A stretch of DNA of 64,000 bases, from assembly GCF_030056665.1 (NCBI RefSeq), contig NZ_JASHIG010000018.1; one strand, written 5' to 3'. Positions 35,248 to 44,657 of this stretch are shown here, piece by piece. The notes below the pieces were generated by a model. That model worked only from the letters and a program-made list of their open reading frames with translations. It did not search any database and had not been told where the DNA came from. Source of the DNA: Flectobacillus roseus (GTDB lineage: Bacteria; Bacteroidota; Bacteroidia; Cytophagales; Spirosomataceae). The stretch's first letter is position 1. Each line of letters opens with the position of its first letter. A program made the translations under genes and the position numbers.

Positions 35248-35372
35248 AATTTCGGATATCGGATTTCTGATTTCGGAAATAAAGTAAAACTTTTCAAAAC
35301 TTTTCTGTTTTATGAAATACCATATAACAGGTGGATTACACTTCCGAAATCCGACATCAGAAATCCGAAATT
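35248..35372. repeat. Inverted-repeat element (GGATTTCGGA type)
   Basis: Arms 35248-35278 and 35342-35372 are imperfect 31-bp inverted copies built from AATTTCGGAT and GATTTCGGAA. The 63-bp centre is AT-rich. Same family as 2421-2520. Confidence 0.55.
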
Positions 35373-35417
35373 GACAAATCCTAGTTCCTTTCATACACTA
35401 CCAATTCTCCGCTCGAA

Positions 35418-36185
35418 TTATATTGTTGTCCCGCCGTCGGCTTCGTAGATGCCTCCTGTGCAATAGCCAGAGGCGTTGGAAGCTAAGAAAAGTGCTAAAC
35501 CAGCTATTTCGTCTACAGTTCCCATGCGAGCAATAGGTAAGCGTTTGACGAAATGGTTAAGTACTTGTTCATTTTGCCAAAGTGCTTCTGAAAACTTGGT
35601 TTTGATAAGTCCCGGACAGATGGAGTTGACTCTGATGCCATCACTTCCCCATTCTTTAGCAGTAACTTTTGTCAGCATATTTAATGCTGCTTTCGATACT
35701 GAATAAATGCCTAAGCCTGGGTCGGGGGTGAGACCTGCGATAGAGCTAATATTGATGATAGAACCTCCTCCACGTTGTTTCATGATTGGGTGGACTAACT
35801 TACTGATTTCAAAAGGGGCTTTTACGTTGATGTTCATAATTTTGTCGAATGCCCACTCTTCACAGTCTAGTACAGGACCATATACAGGATTGGTAGCGGC
35901 ATTGTTGACAAGAATATCGATACCACCGAGTTCATCAACTACTTTTTGAATGAGAGCTTTACAACTTGGAATATCGCCAGCGTTAGCGGCCATACCTACA
36001 CAGAATCCACCTTCGGCGCGAATGCTTTCCGCAACTTTATCCAACTCTTCTTGTTTCCTAGAGTTGATGACCACTTTGGCGCCACACGCCGCAAAATGAC
36101 GGGCTATTGCTTCTCCGATTCCTTTGCTGGCACCTGTGATGAGGGCTACTTTATTTTCAAGACTAAAAATCTGATTGGCATTCAT
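35418..36185 (-). CDS. SDR-family oxidoreductase
   Basis: 255-aa classical short-chain dehydrogenase. The cofactor loop TGASKGIG is at 17-24, NNAA at 94-97, the catalytic serine at 147-148, Y161 and K165 in YSVSK. An arginine after the first strand (NSRK, about 41-44) suggests NADP(H) preference. The C-terminus ends GGIYEADGGTTI. Several such SDRs in this lineage act on acyl or sugar alcohols, and the substrate here is unknown. It is divergent from the symporter genes downstream. Confidence 0.9.
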   Translation of the reverse strand: MNANQIFSLENKVALITGASKGIGEAIARHFAACGAKVVINSRKQEELDKVAESIRAEGGFCVGMAANAGDIPSCKALIQKVVDELGGIDILVNNAATNPVYGPVLDCEEWAFDKIMNINVKAPFEISKLVHPIMKQRGGGSIINISSIAGLTPDPGLGIYSVSKAALNMLTKVTAKEWGSDGIRVNSICPGLIKTKFSEALWQNEQVLNHFVKRLPIARMGTVDEIAGLALFLASNASGYCTGGIYEADGGTTI

Positions 36186-36365
36186 TAGTTCGATAGTTAA
36201 GATTGTTTTAGGATAAAATATTATGCTTGCATACTAAATTTAAAAGTATTTTTTCAAAAACACAAGATAGAAGCACTTTGTAAGCGATGTTTCAATTCCA
36301 TTTCAAATGTCTTATCTTGCAGAAGGTTTATTGCTGATTAGATACAGACTTTTGATTAATGATTT

Positions 36366-36500
36366 ATGAAACCAGAAACTAGAAAAGATAAAACGTTACC
36401 GCCATTTGTTTCTTCTTGGAGACAATTATATTGGATTGTTGTCGGCAACCTTGTACTGATGATATGTTTATTCCAACTATTCAGCGAATATTTTCGCTAG
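36366..36500 (+). CDS. Small membrane protein upstream of the symporter
   Basis: 44-codon ORF running from ATG at 36366 to TAG at 36498-36500. The translation has a charged proline-containing N-terminus (MKPETRKDKTLPPFVSSW) and one hydrophobic helix (LYWIVVGNLVLMICLFQLF), a layout typical of small accessory membrane proteins. It sits 90 bp before a sodium:solute symporter on the same strand, which resembles other symporters with a small partner subunit. No RBS is visible, which is normal for this group. Confidence 0.55.
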   Translation: MKPETRKDKTLPPFVSSWRQLYWIVVGNLVLMICLFQLFSEYFR

Positions 36501-36589
36501 ACTAAAATACCACTAGTAAAAGCTTGGTTATAGTTTATGAATTTTGTATTTCTAAATCGCAAGCTTTGATTTTATAACTGATTAAATAG

Positions 36590-38293
36590 ATGAAGAATAT
36601 CGACTGGTTGGTCTTGGTAGCTACCCTTGGGGGAATTGTAGGATTTGGTATGTGGAAGGGGCGTGCTTCTAGACAAAATATTGAAGGCTTCTTGTTGGCT
36701 GACAGACAATTACCTTGGTATCATGTTACACTTTCGGTAATGGCTACACAGGCAAGTGCTATTACTTTTTTGTCGGCTCCAGGTCAGGCATATACCGACG
36801 GTATGCGCTTTGTACAATTTTATTTTGGTTTGCCCTTAGCCATGATTGTATTGTCGGTGACCTTTATCCCGATGTTTAAAAAACTCAACGTTTATACCGC
36901 TTATGAGTTTCTGGAAGGTCGTTTTGATTTAAAAACAAGGGTGCTGACTTCTTTCTTATTTTTGATTCCAAGAGCACTTTCTACGGGAGTGACTATTGCA
37001 GCTCCTTCGATTATCTTATCCACCATTTTGGGTTGGGATTTGTATTGGACCAATATCTTGACAGGTTTGGTTGTAACACTTTATTGTATGTATGGTGGCT
37101 CAAAAACCATTTCATATACCCAAATGCAACAAATGTTTGTGGTATTGATAGGAATGTTTTTGGCGGGATACATGGTCGTACATCTTTTACCTGCTGAAAT
37201 AGGTTTTGTAGATACGCTAAAAGTGGCTGGTAAAATGGGGAAGCTCAATGCCATCGACTGGAAATTTGATTTGAATAATCGCTACAATGTTTGGTCTGGT
37301 TTGATTGGAGGTTTCTTTTTGCAGTTATCTTATTTTGGTACAGACCAATCGCAGGTAGGGCGATATTTGTCAGGGGAATCTGTAGGAGAAAGCCGTATAG
37401 GTTTACTCATGAATGGTATGCTTAAAATACCGATGCAGTTTTTAATTTTATTAGTTGGTGCCTTGGTTTTTGTCTTTTATCAGTTCAATCAGCCACCACT
37501 ATTTTTTAACCAAACAGGTTTAGATAAAATTGCCAATACGCAAGAATACCGTCAAATTGAAGCTAAGCATACACAGGTTTTCCAAGAAAAAAAGATAGCC
37601 GTTGCTCAAATGTTCGATGCCCTTAAAAGTGGCAACGAACAACAAATCGAGCAAACGAAAGTCAAGGTGACTGAGGCCGATAAAGCAAGTGGTGTGTTGA
37701 GAACAGAAGTAAAAGATTTACTGAAGAAAACGAGTCCCGAAACTGATACCAACGACACCAATTATATCTTCTTGTCGTTTGTGACCAAATACCTTCCTGT
37801 TGGGATGGTGGGGCTGTTGATTGCGGTGATTTTATTAGCCTCTATGGGTTCGATGGCATCGGCATTTGGCTCGCTGACTTCTTGTACCATTATTGATATT
37901 TACAAAAGATTATTACATCCTGAGGATACCGATCAGCATTTCTTGAATGTATCGCGTTGGGTTACGCTTGGTTGGGGGATTTTTTGTATTATCGTGGCGC
38001 AATTTACTGTCAATATTGGAAGCTTGATAGAGGCAGTAAATATCTTAGGGTCTTGGTTTTATGGAACAATCCTAGGAGTATTTTTAGTGGCTTTTTATTT
38101 CAGAAGCATACAAGGAAATGCTGTGTTTTGGGCTGCAATTTTAGCAGAAATTATCGTGATTTATACTTGGTGGATTGACCTAACTGCTTTTTTATGGCTA
38201 AATCTGATTGGCTGTGTATTAGTGATTGTATTTGCGTACTTGATTCATATACTAACACCTAAAAGGGTTGTTGAAAAAATTGATGAATTGTGA
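36590..38293 (+). CDS. Sodium:solute symporter (SSS family)
   Basis: 567-aa secondary transporter with about 13-14 hydrophobic helices. Sodium:solute symporter hallmarks include the early GFGMWKGR then Q-A-S-A-I-T-F region (VMATQASAITFLSAPG), and the later YFGTDQSQVGRYLSG segment. Between helices near residues 305 and 390 it has a ~80-residue soluble insert with a coiled-coil character (EYRQIEAKHTQVFQEKK and later AKVTEADKASG-like), longer than in PutP or SglT. The substrate cannot be deduced. It is preceded by the 44-aa ORF and followed by an AT-rich gap. Confidence 0.93.
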   Translation: MKNIDWLVLVATLGGIVGFGMWKGRASRQNIEGFLLADRQLPWYHVTLSVMATQASAITFLSAPGQAYTDGMRFVQFYFGLPLAMIVLSVTFIPMFKKLNVYTAYEFLEGRFDLKTRVLTSFLFLIPRALSTGVTIAAPSIILSTILGWDLYWTNILTGLVVTLYCMYGGSKTISYTQMQQMFVVLIGMFLAGYMVVHLLPAEIGFVDTLKVAGKMGKLNAIDWKFDLNNRYNVWSGLIGGFFLQLSYFGTDQSQVGRYLSGESVGESRIGLLMNGMLKIPMQFLILLVGALVFVFYQFNQPPLFFNQTGLDKIANTQEYRQIEAKHTQVFQEKKIAVAQMFDALKSGNEQQIEQTKVKVTEADKASGVLRTEVKDLLKKTSPETDTNDTNYIFLSFVTKYLPVGMVGLLIAVILLASMGSMASAFGSLTSCTIIDIYKRLLHPEDTDQHFLNVSRWVTLGWGIFCIIVAQFTVNIGSLIEAVNILGSWFYGTILGVFLVAFYFRSIQGNAVFWAAILAEIIVIYTWWIDLTAFLWLNLIGCVLVIVFAYLIHILTPKRVVEKIDEL

Positions 38294-38547
38294 GTGGTGA
38301 ATTGTGAATATAAATTTTTTATTGTCATTCATATTTAAAATTCATTAAGCATTATTTTTCATGACTGCTTGATTATTAATGTAATATAAAATTGCATTAA
38401 CATGCTTTAGAAGCGCTATGCATTAAGTAAAAAGCTTCTATAAATACATGAGAAATACTTTTAACTTATGCATAAAGCCTAGAGCTAAAAGCCAGTAAAA
38501 TTACCTTAATTTTGTACTTTCCTTAAACAAACCATTACCTCTGTCTC

Positions 38548-39417
38548 ATGATTATCATTCAAAATCAAGACCTCAAAGCAACAATCAATCCCAAAGGCGC
38601 TGAATTAGTAAGCCTTATACAACTATCCAGCAATATTGATTTTATGTGGGAAGGTGATGCTGCTTTTTGGAGCAAACACTCGCCTGTACTTTTTCCAGTA
38701 GTTGGTTCGCTCAAAGACAATACCTATTTCTATGAGGGAAAATCATACCAGTTGGGACGTCATGGGTTTGCTAGAGATAGAGAATTTGTGCTAGAAACCC
38801 ACACAGAAGATTCAGTAACTTTTTTGCTAGTTTCTGATGAAAATACCAAAACGGTATATCCTTTTGATTTTGAGTTTAGGTTAAAATATACGCTTCAAGA
38901 AAACCAGCTGGAATTGCAATACATTGTGGATAACTCTGGGGATAAGTTACTTTGGTTTTCGGTAGGCGGGCATCCAGCCTTTAAAGTGCCAATTGAAGAA
39001 GGGCTTGCTTATGAAGATTATCGACTAGTGTTTAATCAAACGGAGGATTTTGCACGTTGGCCTTTATCGCCAGAGGGTTTGATTATGGACGAACCTGAAA
39101 GCACAGTAATTACTTCTAACGAAATTGTACTTACCAAAGAACTTTTTCAGCAAGATGCTTTAGTCTATAAAAACCTGCAATCAGATAGTATTACATTAAA
39201 GTCTCATTCGGGACAGCATCAGTTAGAGTTTGGGTTTAAAGGGTATCCATTCCTTGGAATCTGGGCTGCTAAAAATGCTAATTTTGTTTGTATAGAACCA
39301 TGGTGTGGCATTGCAGACCATGTAAGTCATAACCAAGATATTACCCAAAAAGAAGGAATGATAGCATTGAATCCTTCTGAGACTTTTACTCGTGCATGGA
39401 GTGTAAAGTTGGTGTAG
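38548..39417 (+). CDS. Aldose 1-epimerase-family protein
   Basis: 289-aa galactose-mutarotase-fold protein (LacX/YeaD-like subgroup, PF01263). The start INPKGAELVSLI is typical, RHGFARDREF carries the first conserved His region, and GGHPAFKVP (about residue 141) carries the second. A conserved glutamate is in CIEPWCG near 250. It probably interconverts anomers of a hexose or hexose phosphate. It is followed by a long terminator. Confidence 0.88.
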   Translation: MIIIQNQDLKATINPKGAELVSLIQLSSNIDFMWEGDAAFWSKHSPVLFPVVGSLKDNTYFYEGKSYQLGRHGFARDREFVLETHTEDSVTFLLVSDENTKTVYPFDFEFRLKYTLQENQLELQYIVDNSGDKLLWFSVGGHPAFKVPIEEGLAYEDYRLVFNQTEDFARWPLSPEGLIMDEPESTVITSNEIVLTKELFQQDALVYKNLQSDSITLKSHSGQHQLEFGFKGYPFLGIWAAKNANFVCIEPWCGIADHVSHNQDITQKEGMIALNPSETFTRAWSVKLV

Positions 39418-39435
39418 GGAAATTTTAGTAAAAAT

Positions 39436-39499
39436 AAAAAGGCGCAAAATTTAAGGAATAGATGTATAAAAACACTATCTTAAATTTTGTGCCTTTTTT
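39436..39499 (+). terminator. Terminator after the aldose-epimerase gene
   Basis: Long imperfect stem: AAAAAGGCGCAAAATTTAAG at 39436-39454 pairs with the complementary segment 39479-39499, which ends in T6. A 24-nt loop is partly self-complementary. Confidence 0.8.
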
Positions 39500-39549
39500 C
39501 TTTATTTTCAGGGTGTTGTCGAAAAAACTAACCTTCAATACTATCTTTT

Positions 39550-41094
39550 ATGAATACCAATATGAAAAAACTAGTTCTTCTTTTGCTTGTTTTTCAAGCA
39601 CTTTTTATCAGTTGTAAAAGCGGACAAACGCCGAACGCTTCTTCTTCATCAACTGTAAATGTTACCTTCTTGCATCTCAACGATGTGTACGAAATTGCAC
39701 CACTCGAAGGAGGTAAGGTAGGAGGGATGGCACGCGTAGCTACAGTTCGAAAAGAGTTATTAGCTCAAAACCCCAACACGATAACGCTATTGGCGGGAGA
39801 CTTTTTGAACCCTTCGCTCATTGGGACTTTTAAGCATGAAGGCAAAAGCATTAAAGGCAAACAAATGGTAGAAGTGATGGATGCCATCGGCATGGATTGG
39901 GTAGGATTAGGCAATCATGAATTTGATGTAGACGAAGCCGAATTAGTAGAGCGCATCAATCTATCTAAATTTAATTGGTTGGCTTCGAATGCTTTTCATA
40001 ATACACCTAATGGCGTAGAGCCTTTTGCCAAAAATGGTGTTCCTTTTCCTAAAACTACAATTTTGACTTTCAAAAATGCTTCAGGCGCTTCCGTAAAAGT
40101 GGGAATGTTCTCGGTAGTTTTGCCAGCAAACAAAAAGAATTTTGTAGTGTATGACGACTTTTTTGAATCAGCTAAAAAAGCATATCAAGAACTCAAACCA
40201 CAATGTGATTTTGTGGTGGCTATCACTCACCTCAACAAGGTAGACGACGCAAAATTGGCAGAAATGTTACCAGAGGTAAAGCTTTTGATGGGTGGGCACG
40301 ATCACGACAATATGATTCAGAAAGTTGGTGACGTAGTCATCGCAAAAGCGGATGCCAATGCAAAAACAGTTTATGTGCACAATCTTTCTTTTGACACCAA
40401 AACGAAAAAAGTGAGCCTTACAAGCGAACTACGCAAAATAGACGATACCATTGCGGAGGATGTCTCTGTGGCAACTATTGTACAAAAATGGGAGCAAATT
40501 TTGGATGCAGCTATCAAGAAAATGGGGCTTGATAAAAATGATGTAGTAGCCACGCTCGATACTCCTCTTGATGGTCGTGAAAGCAGTATTCGTAATTTTC
40601 AAACTAACCTAGGTACAGCTATCGCCAAAGCAATGTCAAAAGCATCTAGCCAACCCAACGACTGTGCGATATTTAATGGTGGTTCGGTGCGTATCGATGA
40701 CCAAGTGGGAGGTAAAGTAACGCAGTTGGATATTATGCGAGTATTGCCTTTTGGGGGAAAAATCGTGGAGGCCGAAATGAAAGGTCGATTACTTGAACAA
40801 GTATTGAATACAGGCTTGAAAAACAAAGGTAATGGGGGGTATTTGCAGTGGGATAAAATTACCTACGATAATGCCAAAAACGAATGGACTATCAATGGTA
40901 AGTTATTAGACGTGAATCAAACCTATTATGTGGTTTTACCTAAATTTTTGATAGAAGGAAAAGAAACAAATCTAGGCTTTTTGACAGATAAAAATCCTGA
41001 TGTATTGAAGATAACTGAACCCGATGCCAATGATACTAATGACGTGCGCTCAGATGTGAGAAAGGTATTGATTGCGTATTTGAAGACAAAATGA
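39550..41094 (+). CDS. 5'-nucleotidase/UshA-like lipoprotein
   Basis: 514-aa periplasmic or surface lipoprotein (lipobox LFISC; an alternative ATG at 39562 gives the same lipoprotein). The N-terminal metallophosphatase has FLHLNDVYE (first Asp), AGDFLNPS, GNHEFDVD and GGHDHD. The C-terminal 5'-nucleotidase domain has FNGGSVRIDD and the substrate region IMRVLPFGG. The first motif has V in place of the usual T of NDTH/NDVH-type motifs, which is common. It probably salvages nucleotides or sugar nucleotides. Confidence 0.9.
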   Translation: MNTNMKKLVLLLLVFQALFISCKSGQTPNASSSSTVNVTFLHLNDVYEIAPLEGGKVGGMARVATVRKELLAQNPNTITLLAGDFLNPSLIGTFKHEGKSIKGKQMVEVMDAIGMDWVGLGNHEFDVDEAELVERINLSKFNWLASNAFHNTPNGVEPFAKNGVPFPKTTILTFKNASGASVKVGMFSVVLPANKKNFVVYDDFFESAKKAYQELKPQCDFVVAITHLNKVDDAKLAEMLPEVKLLMGGHDHDNMIQKVGDVVIAKADANAKTVYVHNLSFDTKTKKVSLTSELRKIDDTIAEDVSVATIVQKWEQILDAAIKKMGLDKNDVVATLDTPLDGRESSIRNFQTNLGTAIAKAMSKASSQPNDCAIFNGGSVRIDDQVGGKVTQLDIMRVLPFGGKIVEAEMKGRLLEQVLNTGLKNKGNGGYLQWDKITYDNAKNEWTINGKLLDVNQTYYVVLPKFLIEGKETNLGFLTDKNPDVLKITEPDANDTNDVRSDVRKVLIAYLKTK

Positions 41095-41159
41095 TTTTAT
41101 TAATTTGAAAACCTAAGAATTTGAAGATTCGGGAATTTGAAAATTTGAAAATGAAAAGA

Positions 41160-41207
41160 TTTTTTCCTAATAGGGTGCGACTTAAGTCACATCCTATTAG
41201 GAAAAAA
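41160..41207. terminator. Bidirectional terminator
   Basis: TTTTTTCCTAATAGG (41160-41174) pairs with CCTATTAGGAAAAAA (41193-41207); the centre also contains the palindrome GACTTAAGTC. It separates the convergent nucleotidase and DUF2911 genes. Confidence 0.85.
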
Positions 41208-41276
41208 TGCAATAGTTTATCTTTTAGAATTCGAAGATTAAAAAAAACATTTTCAAATCTTCAAATTAGAAAGAAT

Positions 41277-42134
41277 CTATTTCTTCTTTTTGATAGGATT
41301 CATTACTGGAAGTTTTGCTGTCCATTCTGCTACGCCTTTTTCGATAGCATCTTTGAAGAAACCGAAGTTTGCGTCGCTTTTACCTAATTCAAGCGCTTTT
41401 TGTGCCAATGGAACCGCCTCTACGAAGTTGTTCATTTTAGCCAAAATTTGAGCTTTTGTCCAAACATTTCTGAACGTTTCTACAGCACCAACCGACGAGT
41501 TAGCCAATTTCAAAGCTTGTTCCAATTTGCCTTTTCCTAACAAAAAGCCAGCCGCATTATTCATCGTATTGGCATTGTCTGTAGCAGCTTTTGTAATAGC
41601 AGCTTCAATCATTTTGGTAGTTTCAACGCCAATTTTAGCAGATACTTTTTTGTCAGCCCAAGAAAAATTTAAGTTGGCAGTACTATCCGTAATATCAGAT
41701 AAATCAAAGCTGAACGATTCAACTTTGGCAATACCACTTGCCGACGCTTTTACACGAAGAGCGTCTTTTTCTTGGCTATAAGATTGCTCAGAAGCTGTAA
41801 TATCTTTGTTAAAAATCAAAGTCCATTCGCTTTGTGAAGGAATAGAGAAGATAGAATAGGTTCCAGCAGCTAATTTTTGACCATTTACTGTTACATCGTT
41901 CGATAATGTGATTTGTGTTGCAGCATTAGCACCTGTACGCCAAACTTTGTCATAAGGAACTAAGGCACCAAAGATTTCACGACCACGTACATTTGGGCGA
42001 GAATATTTGATGGCAATATCAGTGGTACCAACAGTTTGAGACACTGATGCCGCCGAACTAGGTTGTGGCAAACGTAATTGAGCTGAGGCTGCAAATGAGC
42101 CAGATACGAGTAAAGCTAAGAGGAATTTTTTCAT
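41277..42134 (-). CDS. DUF2911 domain protein
   Basis: 285-aa exported protein (Sec signal 1-18, ending ASAQ). Residues 25-170 match DUF2911, a domain common in Bacteroidota: YSRPNVRGREIFG, VPYDKVWRTGANAAT, and AAGTYSIFSIPS are visible. The C-terminal ~100 residues have TPR-like helices (LEQALKLANSS and EAVPLAQKALELG). Function is unknown; it is likely a periplasmic protein with a peptide- or protein-binding tail. Confidence 0.85.
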   Translation of the reverse strand: MKKFLLALLVSGSFAASAQLRLPQPSSAASVSQTVGTTDIAIKYSRPNVRGREIFGALVPYDKVWRTGANAATQITLSNDVTVNGQKLAAGTYSIFSIPSQSEWTLIFNKDITASEQSYSQEKDALRVKASASGIAKVESFSFDLSDITDSTANLNFSWADKKVSAKIGVETTKMIEAAITKAATDNANTMNNAAGFLLGKGKLEQALKLANSSVGAVETFRNVWTKAQILAKMNNFVEAVPLAQKALELGKSDANFGFFKDAIEKGVAEWTAKLPVMNPIKKKK

Positions 42135-42330
42135 GAGATTGGTAAAAATGATGATTAGAATGAATTGAATACAAAGCTAAAAGTCTTTCGTGGAGATAGA
42201 CTATTTTTTCGCTCAAATGCTTAGAAAGCTAGCTATGTAAGATTGATGAGATTGTAACTCGGAGCACATTACGCTTGCTATCACAACAGAATATCCTCAA
42301 CTTTGTAAGCTCAATTAAAATCCTTATTTC

Positions 42331-42870
42331 ATGCACAGAAAGCAACTTCTTCAACTACTAGAGCAATACACGCCTGCCGATGCCACCGAACAACTACACT
42401 ATGAGGCTATTTGTGAGTTTGTTAACCAACAACCAGACTGTTTTGAACGTACTCTATTGATAGGTCACGTTACTGGTTCGGCTTGGATTGTCGATGCCGA
42501 ACGTAAACACACTCTATTGACACATCATCATAAATTGAATCAGTGGTTTCAGACAGGAGGGCATTGCGATGGTGACCCAGATGTATTGGCAGTAGCCTTA
42601 CGCGAAGCGGAGGAAGAAACTGGTTTGACATCTGTAAAGGCTATATCTCCTCAGATTTTCGATATTGATGTACATATCATTCCTGTTCGTAAAACCGAGC
42701 CTGAACACTATCATTATGATGTTCGTTTTTTGATAGAAGCTGACAAAAACGAACCATTGATTGTGAGTTCAGAATCAAAAGATTTGGCTTGGGTAGCTAT
42801 TGCTGAAGTAGCTAATCTTAACAATAGCGAATCGATTATGAGAATGGCTAGAAAGAGTTTGGAAATTTGA
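42331..42870 (+). CDS. NUDIX hydrolase
   Basis: 179-aa Nudix-fold hydrolase. The box is GHCDGDPDVLAVALREAEEE followed by TGL, matching G-x5-E-x7-RE-U-x-EE-x-G-U except that the first glutamate is replaced by proline. The metal-binding REAEEE core is intact, so activity is likely. The N-terminal half is a separate ~45-residue cap. Substrate unknown, and no biosynthetic partner is adjacent. Confidence 0.85.
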   Translation: MHRKQLLQLLEQYTPADATEQLHYEAICEFVNQQPDCFERTLLIGHVTGSAWIVDAERKHTLLTHHHKLNQWFQTGGHCDGDPDVLAVALREAEEETGLTSVKAISPQIFDIDVHIIPVRKTEPEHYHYDVRFLIEADKNEPLIVSSESKDLAWVAIAEVANLNNSESIMRMARKSLEI

Positions 42871-42900
42871 AAATGAGATAATTTGAAGATTTGAAAATTT

Positions 42901-42950
42901 CAGTTTTAAAACTGTTTAAAAAAATAGTCCAAGACTAAGTCTTGAACTAG
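42901..42950 (-). repeat. 50-bp palindromic repeat, copy A
   Basis: Contains the perfect 14-bp palindrome CAGTTTTAAAACTG and the stem CAAGACT..AGTCTTG. Related copies are at 44291-44341 and 50233-50282 in opposite orientation. Confidence 0.65.
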
Positions 42951-43001
42951 GGATGAAAATTACCCTCATTTTCAAATCTTCAAATTCCCCAAATTTTCAA
43001 A

Positions 43002-44165
43002 TTACAAAATCAATCCTTCCACTAAGGCGTCTATATCATTCATATCGTTATACACGTGTGGTGCGATACGAATAGCTTGTCCTCTGAAAGAAACCTGAAC
43101 ATTTCGAGCTTTAAGTGATGCTTGAATTCGAGCAATATCTGCTTGTGGTGGAATACGTAAGCCAACAAGGTGTTTGCTACGATATGGTAGATCGTCTACC
43201 CAGAAACCTTTTTCTTGTAGTAATTTTAAAGGTTCTTCTAGTAATTGATGGCAATACGACTCAATGTTTTCAACACCCCAATCAAGAATTTGTGTCAGCG
43301 AAGCGCAAAACATAGGATTTAAGATAAAATTACTTCTTTCGCCCACATTATAACGATCTGCAAATGGACGATATTCAGTTTGATAGTTGACTAAGTTTTT
43401 AAATTCTTCCGAACCTATTCTATTAATCCAGTTGCGTTCCAAAGGGCGACCTTCGTCGAAAGCAGGACCAAAATACGCAGCTCCCGCCGAATAGGGACCC
43501 AATAACCATTTATATCCTACATTGATAATGGCATCTGGTTGTACATGCTGAACATCAAAAGGCATAGCGCCAATCGACTGTGTACCATCCAATACCAACC
43601 AAGCACCAACTTCTCGACAACGTGCTCCAATTGACATGAGGTCAAAACGTGTACCATCAGCCCAATGTGTTGGCGAAACTACTACCATACAAGTGTTAGC
43701 GCTCACAGCTTCGAGCAAACGCTCATTCCAGATTTTACCACGATTTTCTAAGGTATCTGGAGGTAAAATATAGCGAATAGTTAAGCCCTTATCTTCCGCA
43801 ATTTCCTCCCAAGCATATACATCCGAAGGAAATTCTTCGTGCACCATCAGGATTTCCTGTCCTGATGCCAAGCCTGCTTTGAAGGCTAAGTTTTTGGCAA
43901 CGATGGCCATACCATAAGAAGTCGATGGTATTAAGGCAATTCGTTTAGGTTCAGGACAATTAATGAGCTTTGAATACGCTTCTTGCACGGGAGCTGTAGT
44001 TTCAAAAAAGCTTTCTTGGGTAATACGTTGCGGTTGTGATTTACGTAAAATTCCTTGAATACCAGCCTCTTCCACCGATTTAAGGTTGGGCGACATAGTA
44101 GCGCAATTGATATAATGAATTCCGTCTTCGAGACTAAAAAGATGTTTTTGACAGGTTAACGACAT
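43002..44165 (-). CDS. Class V aminotransferase (PLP)
   Basis: 387-aa PLP-dependent enzyme of the cysteine desulfurase/isopenicillin-N-epimerase-like group. The N-terminal segment YINCATMSPN and the conserved TSYGMAIVAKNL are visible. The lysine for the Schiff base is in INVGYKWLLGPY, and the aspartate in VLDGTQSIGAMP supports the cofactor ring. The HWADGTRFDL segment matches selenocysteine-lyase-like enzymes. It has no Suf genes beside it, so a general desulfurase role is not assured. Confidence 0.85.
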   Translation of the reverse strand: MSLTCQKHLFSLEDGIHYINCATMSPNLKSVEEAGIQGILRKSQPQRITQESFFETTAPVQEAYSKLINCPEPKRIALIPSTSYGMAIVAKNLAFKAGLASGQEILMVHEEFPSDVYAWEEIAEDKGLTIRYILPPDTLENRGKIWNERLLEAVSANTCMVVVSPTHWADGTRFDLMSIGARCREVGAWLVLDGTQSIGAMPFDVQHVQPDAIINVGYKWLLGPYSAGAAYFGPAFDEGRPLERNWINRIGSEEFKNLVNYQTEYRPFADRYNVGERSNFILNPMFCASLTQILDWGVENIESYCHQLLEEPLKLLQEKGFWVDDLPYRSKHLVGLRIPPQADIARIQASLKARNVQVSFRGQAIRIAPHVYNDMNDIDALVEGLIL

Positions 44166-44226
44166 TTAGTTTGAATTTAGAAGTGAACGTCTTTCAAAGA
44201 TAGAGTTTTTTAGGGAATAGTTGTGT

Positions 44227-44559
44227 TGAGTGAACAGGGGCAAAGGCACAAAGGGGGGTAGGGGATTGGGGTTAGGCTATGAGGCAAATTACTAGTTCAA
44301 GACTTAGTCTTGGACTTATTTTTTTAACAGTTTTAAAACTGAATCAATGAATGGTAAAAACTTTCTCGTTACGGGTGAATAAATTCACCCGCTAAATGGA
44401 ATCATTGATTTAGAACTGGCTATATGTCAACTTTAGAGAGACTATATCCCTAAACTCACATAGTGCTTCTGTACCTTTGCTACTTTTCCCTCAATAAAAA
44501 ACTATTGCCTCTTTGCCTATCCCCTAAACCCCCTTTGTGCCTTTGCCCCTGTTCACTCA
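44227..44559. mobile_element. 333-bp element with 31-bp perfect terminal inverted repeats
   Basis: Ends 44227-44257 and 44529-44559 are perfect inverted copies (TGAGTGAACAGGGGCAAAGG and beyond). Inside lies copy B of the 50-bp palindromic repeat (44291-44341). There is no coding capacity beyond a 60-codon frame lacking protein-like features. It looks like a non-autonomous MITE-like element. Confidence 0.5.
44291..44341 (+). repeat. 50-bp palindromic repeat, copy B
   Basis: ACTAGTTCAAGACTTAG, then a T-rich spacer and CAGTTTTAAAACTG. It is nested in the 44227-44559 element. Confidence 0.65.
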
Positions 44560-44657
44560 CAATGATAAATATTCCTCCTCAAAGAAACATTTATTCTGTC
44601 AAATCGTTATATTTAAAAAGTTTAATAAATTCTTGGATAGTTTAAATATGCAATCGA

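Noticed and set aside
44463..44645. 60-codon ORF crossing the right end of the 333-bp TIR element
   Set aside because: It reads through the inverted repeat (runs of Leu/Pro/Cys from CCCCTTTG words), which is not protein-like.
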